A stretch of DNA of 64,000 nucleotides from Cloacibacterium caeni. Lineage in GTDB: Bacteria; Bacteroidota; Bacteroidia; Flavobacteriales; Weeksellaceae. The notes beneath the pieces are model-generated. The model saw only the letters and a list, made by a program, of their open reading frames with translations, was not told the origin of the DNA and ran no database searches. Below are positions 28,832 to 36,828 of this stretch, piece by piece (position 1 is the first letter of the stretch; each line of letters begins with the position of its first letter). The stretch is from assembly GCF_907163105.1 (NCBI RefSeq), contig NZ_OU015321.1, positions 1,302,001-1,366,000 on the forward strand, written 5' to 3'. The position numbers were made by a program, and so were the translations under genes.

Positions 28832-28860
28832 TTGTTAAAGTGTAAAATAAATTATTTTTG
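28832..28860 (+). promoter_or_regulatory. Promoter of porQ
   Basis: TTG at 28832-28834, 18 bp, then TATTTTTG at 28853-28860, a full Bacteroidetes promoter match. It implies a transcript start near 28867 and so rules out a translation start at 28832. Confidence 0.65.
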
Positions 28861-28879
28861 CAAAGTTATAATTGAAATT

Positions 28880-29878
28880 TTGAAGAAACTATTTACCACA
28901 TCTTTCTGTTTATTCGCATTATGGTCTTCTGCACAAACTGGAACCAAGGTCTATCCTTTTCTGAATGTTCCCGTTTCTGCCAGACAAGCTGTTTTAGGTG
29001 GTGATGCGGTTTCTGTAAGAGATTATGACGTGAATTTTGCAGCCATCAATCCTGCTTTGATGAATCTAGACATGGACAATAGAATCGGGATTAATTACGG
29101 TTCTTACATTGCGGGTTCTAATTTGGGAAGCATTAATTACGTGAAAGATTTAACGGCAGGACATTTCATTTCCGTCAATGCTAGAGTTTTGGACTTTGGA
29201 AAAACACCCAGAACCGATGAATTTGGGAATGTAAATGGCGAATTTTCTGCGATGGATGCTTCATTTGGCGTAGGTTATGCTTATCAGTTTGATGATGATT
29301 TCACGATTGGCGCCAATGTGAATTACCTCACTTCTAAAATCGACAATTACACTTCTTCGGCCATTTCGGCAAATGCTGGAGTGACTTATCACAATGAACA
29401 ATCCAAAGAAACGGTGGCTTTGGTTTTCAGAAATTTTGGATATCAAATTAAATCTTACAACGGAACCAAAGAACAATTGCCTTTCCGAGCAGATATTGGT
29501 TACACCAGAATTTTACCAGAATTTCCTTTGGCTTACACCATTACTTATCATGATTTGCAGCAATTCAATATTTCTCAATCATATGATATCAATGGCAAAG
29601 AAGTTGGTTTTGGCAGAAAATTGATGGACCATCTTTCTGGTGGCATCGAATTGTTTCCTGAACAAGCCTTCAACATTAGAATGGGTTACAACGTAAAACG
29701 CGGAAACGAACTCGCAGTTCTGGACCAAAGAAATTTCTCTGGATTGAGTTTTGGTTTTGGAATCAAAATCTCTTCTTTTAGATTTGATTATTCCCATGTT
29801 CGTTATCACAACGCCGACAATGTAAATCAAATTGGCTTAATGCTGGATTTGTTAGAACTTTCTGGGAATAGACGTTGA
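28880..29878 (+). CDS. porQ: Type IX secretion system protein PorQ
   Basis: 332 residues from a TTG start at 28880. This opens a signal peptide (KKLFTTSFCLFALWSSAQ) and lies 20 bp after the promoter; upstream in-frame codons would fall inside the promoter. The mature protein is an outer-membrane beta-barrel of the PorQ/PorV type (NVPVSARQAVLGGDAVSV, NFAAINPALMNLDMDNRIG, SFRFDYSHVRYHNADNVNQIGLMLDL). In Bacteroidetes PorQ belongs to the attachment complex that anchors cargo carrying type IX tails. Two such cargo proteins lie at 54-59 kb. Confidence 0.88.
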   Translation: MKKLFTTSFCLFALWSSAQTGTKVYPFLNVPVSARQAVLGGDAVSVRDYDVNFAAINPALMNLDMDNRIGINYGSYIAGSNLGSINYVKDLTAGHFISVNARVLDFGKTPRTDEFGNVNGEFSAMDASFGVGYAYQFDDDFTIGANVNYLTSKIDNYTSSAISANAGVTYHNEQSKETVALVFRNFGYQIKSYNGTKEQLPFRADIGYTRILPEFPLAYTITYHDLQQFNISQSYDINGKEVGFGRKLMDHLSGGIELFPEQAFNIRMGYNVKRGNELAVLDQRNFSGLSFGFGIKISSFRFDYSHVRYHNADNVNQIGLMLDLLELSGNRR

Positions 29879-29991
29879 TGATTTTAGATTCTAGATTTTA
29901 GATTTTAGAAAACTAATCGAAAGAAATCTTTTGTATATTTGGATAAATAACTTTTCATACCGCAAAACGTTATCTGCAATTGTATAAAACA

Positions 29992-30582
29992 TCACTCTGC
30001 ATTTAAACGTTTTTCCAAGTCATTAAAAACACCATTTAGGGTGCTAATAATTTTTGATAAATCCAATTTTTCAAGGAATTTATGAGTATAAGATCCCTTT
30101 TGATAAATTTTATTACTCATCTTAAATAACTCTTTCAAAACTTTCAATCCTTCTTGGGAAACTTTTTTAGGTTTCTTAACTTTCAAAAATTCACAAATTC
30201 CATCTAGATCCTTTATAAACCAATCTTCAATCATTTTTTCAGATTTTATTTCATAAAAAGATTTTATCCCTAACCCCTTAACTCCCTTTCTTACTTTAGT
30301 CCAATTTGTTGGTGGCTTTTTTGCTAATTCAAATACATCTGTATCGTAACAACAAAAAACGCTTATTTCTAAACCTTTATATTCTTTATCTTTTAAAATC
30401 TCATTTTTTAATTTTGAAATAACTCTAGCCTCAAATCTTCCTATACCTTTAAGGTTTATTATTTTCACCTCAGGAAAAGGATTATTTGATTTTTCTCTAT
30501 AATAATTAATCAATAATTTATAGAATTCAGCTTCAGTATCACCTTCAACAAACAGAACAACTAACTTAGATCGGTCTTTCAT
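29992..30582 (-). CDS. TOPRIM-like protein, partner of the upstream ATPase (RloB/AbiL/PARIS-type)
   Basis: 196 residues. The N-terminal strand-loop LVVLFVEGDTEAEFYKLL and the later CCYDTDVFEL give the conserved glutamate and the DxD of a TOPRIM-like fold, as in RloB/DUF4276 and AbiLii proteins. The C-terminal half is helical and lysine-rich. Its ATG overlaps the stop of the ATPase gene by one base (TAATG), so the two are translated together. ATPase plus TOPRIM pairs are known anti-phage modules (OLD, AbiL, PARIS types). The defence role here is inferred from that pairing and from the location between housekeeping genes. Confidence 0.7.
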   Translation of the reverse strand: MKDRSKLVVLFVEGDTEAEFYKLLINYYREKSNNPFPEVKIINLKGIGRFEARVISKLKNEILKDKEYKGLEISVFCCYDTDVFELAKKPPTNWTKVRKGVKGLGIKSFYEIKSEKMIEDWFIKDLDGICEFLKVKKPKKVSQEGLKVLKELFKMSNKIYQKGSYTHKFLEKLDLSKIISTLNGVFNDLEKRLNAE

Positions 30583-31892
30583 TAGCTACACATTTCGTTA
30601 AAAAAATCATTTTCAGATGATTGACATTCAATCATTTTTTCAAAAATCAAATCTCCTACAGAAATATTTTCATCTTCTGCTAATAAAAGTAATTTATTGA
30701 ACTTTGTCTTTCTTAATTGTTTAAATATCGCTAAACCTTTTTCATTCGGAGTTCCTATTTTAATATTAGAAAAATCTAAATATTGAATTAAGTAAGGTGA
30801 ATGGCTACTTAAAAGAATTTTTGAATGTTCTAATAAATTATCCAAAATAATAAGGAGTTTTTGTAATAAACCTGGATGAATAGAATTTTCTAATTCTTCA
30901 TATGTTATTAAAGGAACTTTATTGATTTCTGCTGCTATTGCTACAGATACTACATAAAATATTTTTTGCGAACCCGAAGATAAGCTTGTAATACTTGTCT
31001 GCTGATTATTATTTTTCTCTTTTACTCTTATATCATAAATTTTCTCTGGAAAATCTAATGGTAACTTTAATTTTTCATCATCGTTATTAAAAGAGAACTT
31101 TTCTTTTAAATCAATTTCAACTGGTTCAAAATCTTCTAAAGAAGGGAGTAAAGTCATTACCGCATCTTTAAAAAGCTCAAAATACTGTGGTTTTTTCTTT
31201 GAAAGTCCATAAATAAAATATGCTGAATTTGCAGCTTCATTCATAGATAATGAATAATCATTTTTTACAATTAAATTTTCATTATTTTGAATCCTAATTT
31301 TTTTAAATAAATCATCAGGGTTTTGTAACGTATCAACTGATGCTATAGTTAACTCGTTGATAACTTTTATAAGTGGGTAATAAAATAAGTCATCAAAACT
31401 TTCTAATTTATTAATAACCAATTCATCTTTATCAATTTTTATTTCTCTATCGCATCTCCCTGTCTTTGATGGTAAATAAGTTGCTTTATTTAAACCCCTT
31501 TTTATAAAAGTAGAATATTTTAAATCAATATTTAAATCTTTAACCTTCAAAGACTCTTCTAATATCCTTTTGCCTTTTTCTTTATCGTTCTTTATCCAAT
31601 CAAATGAATATGAATAAATAATTGAAAATTTTGAAGATTCACTTATTTCAATTTCAAATTTAAAAGGTCTATCGTCAATATTCTTATTATAGGGTATAAA
31701 AGGTTTAAAAGCCATCATTTTAGCTTTAGTTTTTGATTGATTTTTTATAAAGTCAATTCCAAATTGGATACCTTTAATAATATTTGATTTTCCATAATTA
31801 TTTAAAGCAACAAGAGTATTGATTTTGTTAAAGTCCAACTCTACATTTTCAACATTGGAAAAACCTCCAAATTTCACCCTAACTATTTCCAT
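30582..31892 (-). CDS. AAA_15/21-type ABC ATPase of a two-gene defence-like module
   Basis: 436 residues. It opens with the SMC/OLD-type fold start (VRVKFGGFSNVENVELDFNK). The Walker A variant is NNYGKSNI (about residues 31-38), the ABC signature is SLSSGSQ, the Walker B region PLITYEELENSIHP ends in glutamates, and the switch histidine is in LLSSHS. Between them is a variable insert of about 200 residues, probably a helical hairpin. This is the architecture of the ATPases in AbiL, PARIS and Gabija-like systems. First gene of the pair; no promoter match recognised upstream. Confidence 0.75.
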   Translation of the reverse strand: MEIVRVKFGGFSNVENVELDFNKINTLVALNNYGKSNIIKGIQFGIDFIKNQSKTKAKMMAFKPFIPYNKNIDDRPFKFEIEISESSKFSIIYSYSFDWIKNDKEKGKRILEESLKVKDLNIDLKYSTFIKRGLNKATYLPSKTGRCDREIKIDKDELVINKLESFDDLFYYPLIKVINELTIASVDTLQNPDDLFKKIRIQNNENLIVKNDYSLSMNEAANSAYFIYGLSKKKPQYFELFKDAVMTLLPSLEDFEPVEIDLKEKFSFNNDDEKLKLPLDFPEKIYDIRVKEKNNNQQTSITSLSSGSQKIFYVVSVAIAAEINKVPLITYEELENSIHPGLLQKLLIILDNLLEHSKILLSSHSPYLIQYLDFSNIKIGTPNEKGLAIFKQLRKTKFNKLLLLAEDENISVGDLIFEKMIECQSSENDFFNEMCS

Positions 31893-32137
31893 AATACGAA
31901 ATGTTTTATTTCATTTAAAATGCAAAAATAGTAAAATATATTTAAAAAATGAAACAAAACGAAACAAAAAACAACTTAATAGAATACAACCACAACCATT
32001 CCACCTCTCATTTTTCAAAAAATAATTTTCTAAAACATAAATCTCACCTCTTTTAATCTTCCATAAACTCAGCAACCACAAAAAGGTTTTTCTTTTGGTT
32101 ATTTTCAAATTCAAAAAACTTTAACGAAATTTGTAGC

Positions 32138-32812
32138 ATGAACAAAAAACCAGTTATTGCTATTGACGGATTTTCATCTACCGGAAAAAGTTCAATTTCT
32201 AAAGTGATTGCCCAAAAACTTGACCTCATCCACATTGATACAGGTGCACTCTACCGTGGAATTACGTATTTCGCTTTAGAAAACTGCCTTAATGACAGCC
32301 AAGAAATAGACATAAAGTCACTCTTTGAAAAATTTGACCAAATTCATTTGGAATTTATTTTAAACAATGGCGTTTTAGAGCTTTTCCTCAATGGTAAAAA
32401 CATCGATAAAGAAATTCGTGAACCTAGAGTTTCTGACCATGTAAGCCTCATTGCAAAACAGGCAGAAGTAAGAGCTTTTTTACTTGATTTTCAACGAAAT
32501 TTAGCCCAAAAAGGTGGTGTCATTATGGACGGAAGAGACATAGGAACTGTTATTTTGCCTCATGCAGATTATAAATTTTTCATCACCGCCAGTCCAGAAG
32601 AAAGAGCCAAAAGAAGACATCTGGAACTGCAACATTCTGGCGTAGACATTTCTAGAGAAGAAGTTTACGAAAACCTAAAAACCAGAGATAAAATTGATAG
32701 CGAAAGAGCGGTAGCTCCACTAAAAAAAGCAGATGATGCCATCTTGATAGACAATACTTTACTGAACAAAGAAGAAACCATAGCATTGATTCTATCACAT
32801 ATTTCGAAATAA
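32138..32812 (+). CDS. cmk: Cytidylate kinase
   Basis: 224 residues. (d)CMP kinase that makes CDP. P-loop GFSSTGKSS at residues 9-17, acceptor-binding HIDTGALYRGIT, and the signature VIMDGRDIGTVILPHADYKFFITAS with the lid KTRDKIDSERAVAPLKKADDAILIDNT. In related flavobacteria, as I recall, cmk follows porQ directly; here the ATPase-TOPRIM pair lies between them. Confidence 0.96.
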   Translation: MNKKPVIAIDGFSSTGKSSISKVIAQKLDLIHIDTGALYRGITYFALENCLNDSQEIDIKSLFEKFDQIHLEFILNNGVLELFLNGKNIDKEIREPRVSDHVSLIAKQAEVRAFLLDFQRNLAQKGGVIMDGRDIGTVILPHADYKFFITASPEERAKRRHLELQHSGVDISREEVYENLKTRDKIDSERAVAPLKKADDAILIDNTLLNKEETIALILSHISK

Positions 32813-32935
32813 AAAATAGAATCTATTCATACAATTTTAACATAAATTTGTGAAAATTTTCCTTATATTTGGTATAGAAGTTGTGAGAATGAAGAGGTAA
32901 ACGAAAATAAATTATTAACACTAAATTATTACAAA

Positions 32936-33280
32936 ATGGAAAAAGGTAAAAATACAGCAGGAATTATTGCAGGTCTTTTAGCAGGTGCTGCAGTAGGTGT
33001 AGTTCTAGGAATGCTTTACGCTCCAGAAGAAGGTAAAGAAACCAGAAAAAAACTAAAAGCTAAAGCAAATGATTTAAAAGATCAAGCATTAGATGAATAT
33101 GATAAAGTATCTGAAAAAGTAAAGTCGGAATACGGAAATCTATCAGACAAGGCAAAAGAAAATTTAGATAAAGTAGTTTCTAGCGTAAAAGATAGCTACG
33201 AAAAATACAAACATACCGCAGCCAATAAAGCTTCGGAAGTAGTAAAAGAAGTAGAAACAGAGCTAGATGCTTTAAAATAA
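32936..33280 (+). CDS. YtxH domain protein
   Basis: 114 residues: one N-terminal glycine-rich membrane segment (GIIAGLLAGAAVGVVLGMLYAPEEGKETRKKL, the YtxH signature) and a long amphipathic coiled coil of lysine and glutamate. It belongs to the stress-induced, membrane-anchored proteins whose function is unclear. It is followed by a terminator, then by a holin-X-like gene with which YtxH genes are often clustered. Confidence 0.88.
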   Translation: MEKGKNTAGIIAGLLAGAAVGVVLGMLYAPEEGKETRKKLKAKANDLKDQALDEYDKVSEKVKSEYGNLSDKAKENLDKVVSSVKDSYEKYKHTAANKASEVVKEVETELDALK

Positions 33281-33306
33281 TCTATAAAGTTTTTATAAAA
33301 TTTTAT

Positions 33307-33337
33307 AAAGGAACTTATCATAAAAGTTCCTTTTTTT
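33307..33337 (+). terminator. Terminator after the ytxH-type gene
   Basis: 10-bp inverted repeat (AAAGGAACTT / AAGTTCCTTT) followed by a run of T. Confidence 0.85.
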
Positions 33338-33362
33338 GTACCTTTAAACAAAGAAATTTGCC

Positions 33363-33674
33363 ATGATAGACCTCATCAAAGATTACGCAGAAAAAAAAAT
33401 AGAACTCGTAAAGCTAGATGCTACCGAGAAATCTCTTAAAATCATTGGAGTTTCAGTACCTGTAATGATTATCTCTGTTCTTGCCATTTTCTTTATCTTT
33501 TTGTTAAACGTGAGTTTAGGTTTATTCTTAGGAAATTGGCTCCACAACTTTGCTTATGGCTTCCTCATTCTTGCAGGATTCTATTTATTGCTCATTTTAT
33601 TGGTCTTTTTAATGAGAAATTACATTAAAAAATTCATCACCAATAAGGCAATAGAAACGCTTTTTAACGATTAA
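33363..33674 (+). CDS. Holin-X-like (DUF1469) membrane protein
   Basis: 103 residues: an N-terminal amphipathic helix (LIKDYAEKKIELVKLDATEK) and two membrane segments (VPVMIISVLAIFFIFLLNVSL and FLILAGFYLLLILLVFLM). The name of the family is misleading, as there are no phage genes here. Members accompany YtxH proteins in envelope stress clusters. It is followed 10 bp later by a third small gene. Confidence 0.8.
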   Translation: MIDLIKDYAEKKIELVKLDATEKSLKIIGVSVPVMIISVLAIFFIFLLNVSLGLFLGNWLHNFAYGFLILAGFYLLLILLVFLMRNYIKKFITNKAIETLFND

Positions 33675-33684
33675 AATCCAAGAC

Positions 33685-34188
33685 ATGAAAAACTTAGAAG
33701 ACTTAAGAAAACGCAAGGAAACTTTAAGAAAAGAAATTGCCGAGTTAGAAGACATCGCAGCATTTAAAAATCCTAAAGAAAGTTTAAGTGCCATCACTCA
33801 TGGATTCACAGACCAATTTTTAGTTGATAAGACTGACGAAAACGGAGAACACCGATTAAAACTGAAACCCGCAGAAATTCTAAGTTTTGCAACTGGTGGC
33901 GCTTCCGAAAATTATATCAAAACCAAAATTAATCAATACGGCGAAGAAAAAATAGGCATCAATACTCAAAACGTAGTAGGAAGCATCGCTGAAAATGCCA
34001 TCAAAATAGGATTGGCAGCTGTAGTGACCAATTTTGCGAAGAAAAGCCTTTATCATAGCAGTTGGAAGAAAAAAATAATTGGCATTGCACTTATTTATTT
34101 GGCTCCCTTTATTTTAAAATTTTTAAGAGAAAAATTAGAAGAATACGAAGAACGTGAAGTTTTAAAAAGCCTAGAAGAAATTTTATAA
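33685..34188 (+). CDS. Hypothetical protein of the YtxH cluster
   Basis: 167 residues, not assigned to a family. It has a charged coiled-coil start (LRKRKETLRKEIAELEDIAAFKNPKES), a middle region repeating the words GGASENYIKTKINQYGEEKIGIN, and one C-terminal membrane segment (IIGIALIYLAPFILKFLREKL). It is tightly packed between the holin-X-like gene and the MscS gene (one base before the latter), so it probably works in the same membrane-stress unit. Confidence 0.7.
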   Translation: MKNLEDLRKRKETLRKEIAELEDIAAFKNPKESLSAITHGFTDQFLVDKTDENGEHRLKLKPAEILSFATGGASENYIKTKINQYGEEKIGINTQNVVGSIAENAIKIGLAAVVTNFAKKSLYHSSWKKKIIGIALIYLAPFILKFLREKLEEYEEREVLKSLEEIL

Positions 34189-34189
34189 T

Positions 34190-35047
34190 ATGGAAAAGGA
34201 ATTTGTAGATTTTAGAACTACCATACAACATTCATGGGAAAATTTCCTAAGTCAATTGCCGGCAATTTTGATGGCAATTTTGGTTTTTATTGCGGGAATT
34301 TTCGCCATTAAACTATTTTCAAAAGTTGTTACTAAATTCATAGACGAAAAATCAAAAGATTCTATCGTTACAGATTTCTTGGTGAATATCGTTTCTTTTA
34401 TCCTCACCATTTTTTTGGTTATCGTTTGTTTGGGGATTTTAGGCTACGGAAACATTACCGATAAAATTCTAGCAGGAACTGCGCTCACCACTTTTATTGT
34501 AGGTTTTGCTTTAAAAGATATTGGCGAAAATTTCTTGGCAGGAATTCTTATGGCATTTAGAAGACCTTTTAGAATCGGCGATTTAATCGAAGTACAAGGA
34601 ATGAGAGGCAGAGTAAAAAAAATGTCGCTCAGAGAAACCAATATTAAAACTCTTGACGGAAAAGATGTTTTCATTCCCAATTCCATTATACTTAAAAATC
34701 CACTTGAAAATTTCACGCACAACCAACTTTTGAGAAGTGAATTCTTCATTAATGTAGATTATTCCGAAGATTTAGAAAAAGTGATGAAGGATATTTTACA
34801 CATCATCAATTCGTTTGAAGAAGTAGAGAAAAATCCTCATGCAAGTGTTTATGTACAGGAAATAGATGGCGAAAAAATAAAATTGCGTGGCGCTTATTGG
34901 TTCAAAACGACTGATGTAAACGCTCCCGGAAACAGTTTAAAATCTGAAATATTGTTCAAAGTTATTCATTACATCAAAAAACAAGACATTCAAATCGAGG
35001 AAAACTCTCCCAATCCTGATGATGAACGAAAAACGGTAAAAGAATAA
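34190..35047 (+). CDS. Small-conductance mechanosensitive channel (MscS family)
   Basis: 285 residues with three membrane segments (about 20-40, 62-85, 90-115), the third being the glycine/alanine-rich pore helix (GTALTTFIVGFALKDIGENFLAGILMAF). The beta domain follows with GDLIEVQGMRGRVKKMSLRETNIKTLDGKDVFIPN, the standard MscS signature. It opens under membrane tension to release solutes. Last gene of the YtxH cluster; its stop is 3 bp from the stop of the convergent lipid kinase gene. Confidence 0.93.
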   Translation: MEKEFVDFRTTIQHSWENFLSQLPAILMAILVFIAGIFAIKLFSKVVTKFIDEKSKDSIVTDFLVNIVSFILTIFLVIVCLGILGYGNITDKILAGTALTTFIVGFALKDIGENFLAGILMAFRRPFRIGDLIEVQGMRGRVKKMSLRETNIKTLDGKDVFIPNSIILKNPLENFTHNQLLRSEFFINVDYSEDLEKVMKDILHIINSFEEVEKNPHASVYVQEIDGEKIKLRGAYWFKTTDVNAPGNSLKSEILFKVIHYIKKQDIQIEENSPNPDDERKTVKE

Positions 35048-35050
35048 TTT

Positions 35051-35980
35051 TTACTTCAAAAAACGTAGTTTTTCTTGGAGACAAGTGAATTTCACCGGTG
35101 CATAACCGATGAATTCTCCGTCCATATCAATGGTTAAAGCCAAACCATCTGCATTTTCGATGAAAACTTCCTGTGCCGAAGTATAAGAAACTTGTGGATG
35201 ATTGATTTTTTTGCATTTTTTAGCGGTCCCAATATTTCTAAAGTAATCTAACAAACTGATGTCTCCCACATTGGTAATGGCAAAATCGCCATCAGAAATC
35301 TCTGCATGAGGCGCAATTCCTATAGCATTCCCGAAATATTTGGCATTGGCAACTACATAATTCAGCACTTTTCCTTGCCACGTAAAATCTTTGGCAGTAA
35401 CCTTGATGGTTTTCTTTTTGTACATTAAAAAAGTAGAAAGAATGGCAATGAAATAATTCACATCGCCTGGAAAAACCAAAGGCAATCTTTCTTTACTGAT
35501 GACTACTTCTCCCCCAATTCCTACATCTGAAACATTGATGAAAAAACGCTCAGCTTTTTGTTTTTCTCGATTCAGAAATTCTGCAAACCCCACATCTACA
35601 AGCGCAGAAGAATCTTTTGCAATAAGCGATTGCAATTCGTCTATGGTTGTATAACCTAGATTTTTGATAAAATCATTGCCGCTTCCAGATGGTAAAATCC
35701 CAATTTTTATTTGAGAAATCCTCTCCCAATCATAGCCATGTTCTGTACGAAACGCTTCTATTAATCCATTCACTATCTCATTCAGCGTTCCATCTCCACC
35801 TACTGCAATAAAATGGGTAAAACCTTCTTCCACCGCTCTTTTTGGCAAGGTTAAAAAATGCCCAGAATATTCTGAAATAAAAAACTGATAGTCTTGATTG
35901 AGAAAATGATGCTGAATATCGATTTCAATTTTCTTGAAATGTCTAATCGTAGGATTGATGAAAAAGGCGATTTTTGGCAT
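35051..35980 (-). CDS. Diacylglycerol/sphingosine kinase-like lipid kinase (YegS/BmrU type)
   Basis: 309 residues with the DAGK catalytic fold: nucleotide loop GGDGTLNEIVNG at residues 61-72, GILPSGSGNDFIKNLGY, and a beta-rich C-terminal domain ending with SYTSAQEVFIENADGLALTIDMDGEFIGYAPVKF. It phosphorylates a lipid hydroxyl group, most likely diacylglycerol, but the true substrate is unknown. Confidence 0.92.
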   Translation of the reverse strand: MPKIAFFINPTIRHFKKIEIDIQHHFLNQDYQFFISEYSGHFLTLPKRAVEEGFTHFIAVGGDGTLNEIVNGLIEAFRTEHGYDWERISQIKIGILPSGSGNDFIKNLGYTTIDELQSLIAKDSSALVDVGFAEFLNREKQKAERFFINVSDVGIGGEVVISKERLPLVFPGDVNYFIAILSTFLMYKKKTIKVTAKDFTWQGKVLNYVVANAKYFGNAIGIAPHAEISDGDFAITNVGDISLLDYFRNIGTAKKCKKINHPQVSYTSAQEVFIENADGLALTIDMDGEFIGYAPVKFTCLQEKLRFLK

Positions 35981-36059
35981 TGAGAGAGGTAAAGGTAAAG
36001 GTTGAGGTAAAAATTGATATAAAAATTAGCTTTTAAAGATAAACATTTTTCTCAAAACT

Positions 36060-36107
36060 AATTCCTAAATCCTAACCTCTAATTCCTAAATCCTAATCCC
36101 TAAATTT
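36060..36107. repeat. CCTAAAT-type short tandem repeat
   Basis: About six imperfect copies of TCCTAAAT / CCTAATC lie directly after the rRNA methyltransferase stop. A separate GGTAAA block sits beside the lipid kinase start at 35984-36010. Confidence 0.8.
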
Positions 36108-36828
36108 TAGAAAAAATCTGTCCTAGAATGATTCCTGTCGCCATCGAAACATTAAGGCTTTCTGTAGATTGCTTTTGTCCGAATCGAGGAATGGTAATGT
36201 TTTGGGAAACCAATTTTTCAACTTCTGGTCGCATTCCGTTTCCTTCATTGCCTAATATAAGATTGAATTTCTCAGGAAAATCAAAGTGATAAATATTTTC
36301 GCCCACCATGTCTGTTCCGATGTTTACAGCGTCTGTTTTAGCCAAATATTCGGTTAAATCAGTATACACCACATTGATTCTAGCAAAAGAACCTTTGGTA
36401 GACTGAATCACTTTTGGATTGTACACATCTACGGTGTCTTGACTGCAAATTACCTGCTCTATTCCGAACCAATCTGCCAATCTGATGATGGTTCCCAGAT
36501 TTCCCGGGTCTTGAATTCCGTCTAAAATAATCTGTATTTTCTGTTGCTCTAGCATTTCAGTAGAAGGCAATTCTACTACTGCTACAGAATCTTTTGGTGT
36601 TTGCAGAAAACTAATTTTCTTCAGTTCACGTTCTGTAATCGGATGAATATCTGTTTCGGGGAAGGATAAATCTTCGGGTTGAATAGAAAAAATTTCTTGA
36701 ATTTTGTAAGAGGAATGTTTCAACTCTTGGATTATTTTGTTACCTTCAACCAAAAACAAATTGTATTTTTGTCTGAACTTCTTTTTGTCCAGAGACTGAA
36801 AAACTTTTATTTTATGAGCAGTAAGCAT
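36100..36828 (-). CDS. TrmH/SpoU family RNA 2'-O-methyltransferase
   Basis: 242 residues from the ATG at 36828 (MLTAHKIKVFQSLDKKKFRQKYNLFLVEGNKII), which is the usual substrate-binding N-terminus. SpoU knot motifs: DGIQDPGNLGTIIRLADWFG (motif 1), LILGNEGNGM (motif 2), and IPRFGQKQSTESLNVSMATGIIL (motif 3). It methylates a ribose in rRNA or tRNA; the target is not readable. Its first 15 bp overlap the first codons of the divergent BamA-like gene. Confidence 0.93.
   Translation of the reverse strand: MLTAHKIKVFQSLDKKKFRQKYNLFLVEGNKIIQELKHSSYKIQEIFSIQPEDLSFPETDIHPITERELKKISFLQTPKDSVAVVELPSTEMLEQQKIQIILDGIQDPGNLGTIIRLADWFGIEQVICSQDTVDVYNPKVIQSTKGSFARINVVYTDLTEYLAKTDAVNIGTDMVGENIYHFDFPEKFNLILGNEGNGMRPEVEKLVSQNITIPRFGQKQSTESLNVSMATGIILGQIFSKI

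Noticed and set aside
33363..33674. Holin gene as a sign of prophage
   Set aside because: The holin-X-like family is a common non-phage membrane protein found with YtxH, and no phage structural genes are present.
36679..36813. Longer start for the BamA-like gene
   Set aside because: It would run antisense through 135 bp of the methyltransferase gene and place the lipoprotein signal internally.
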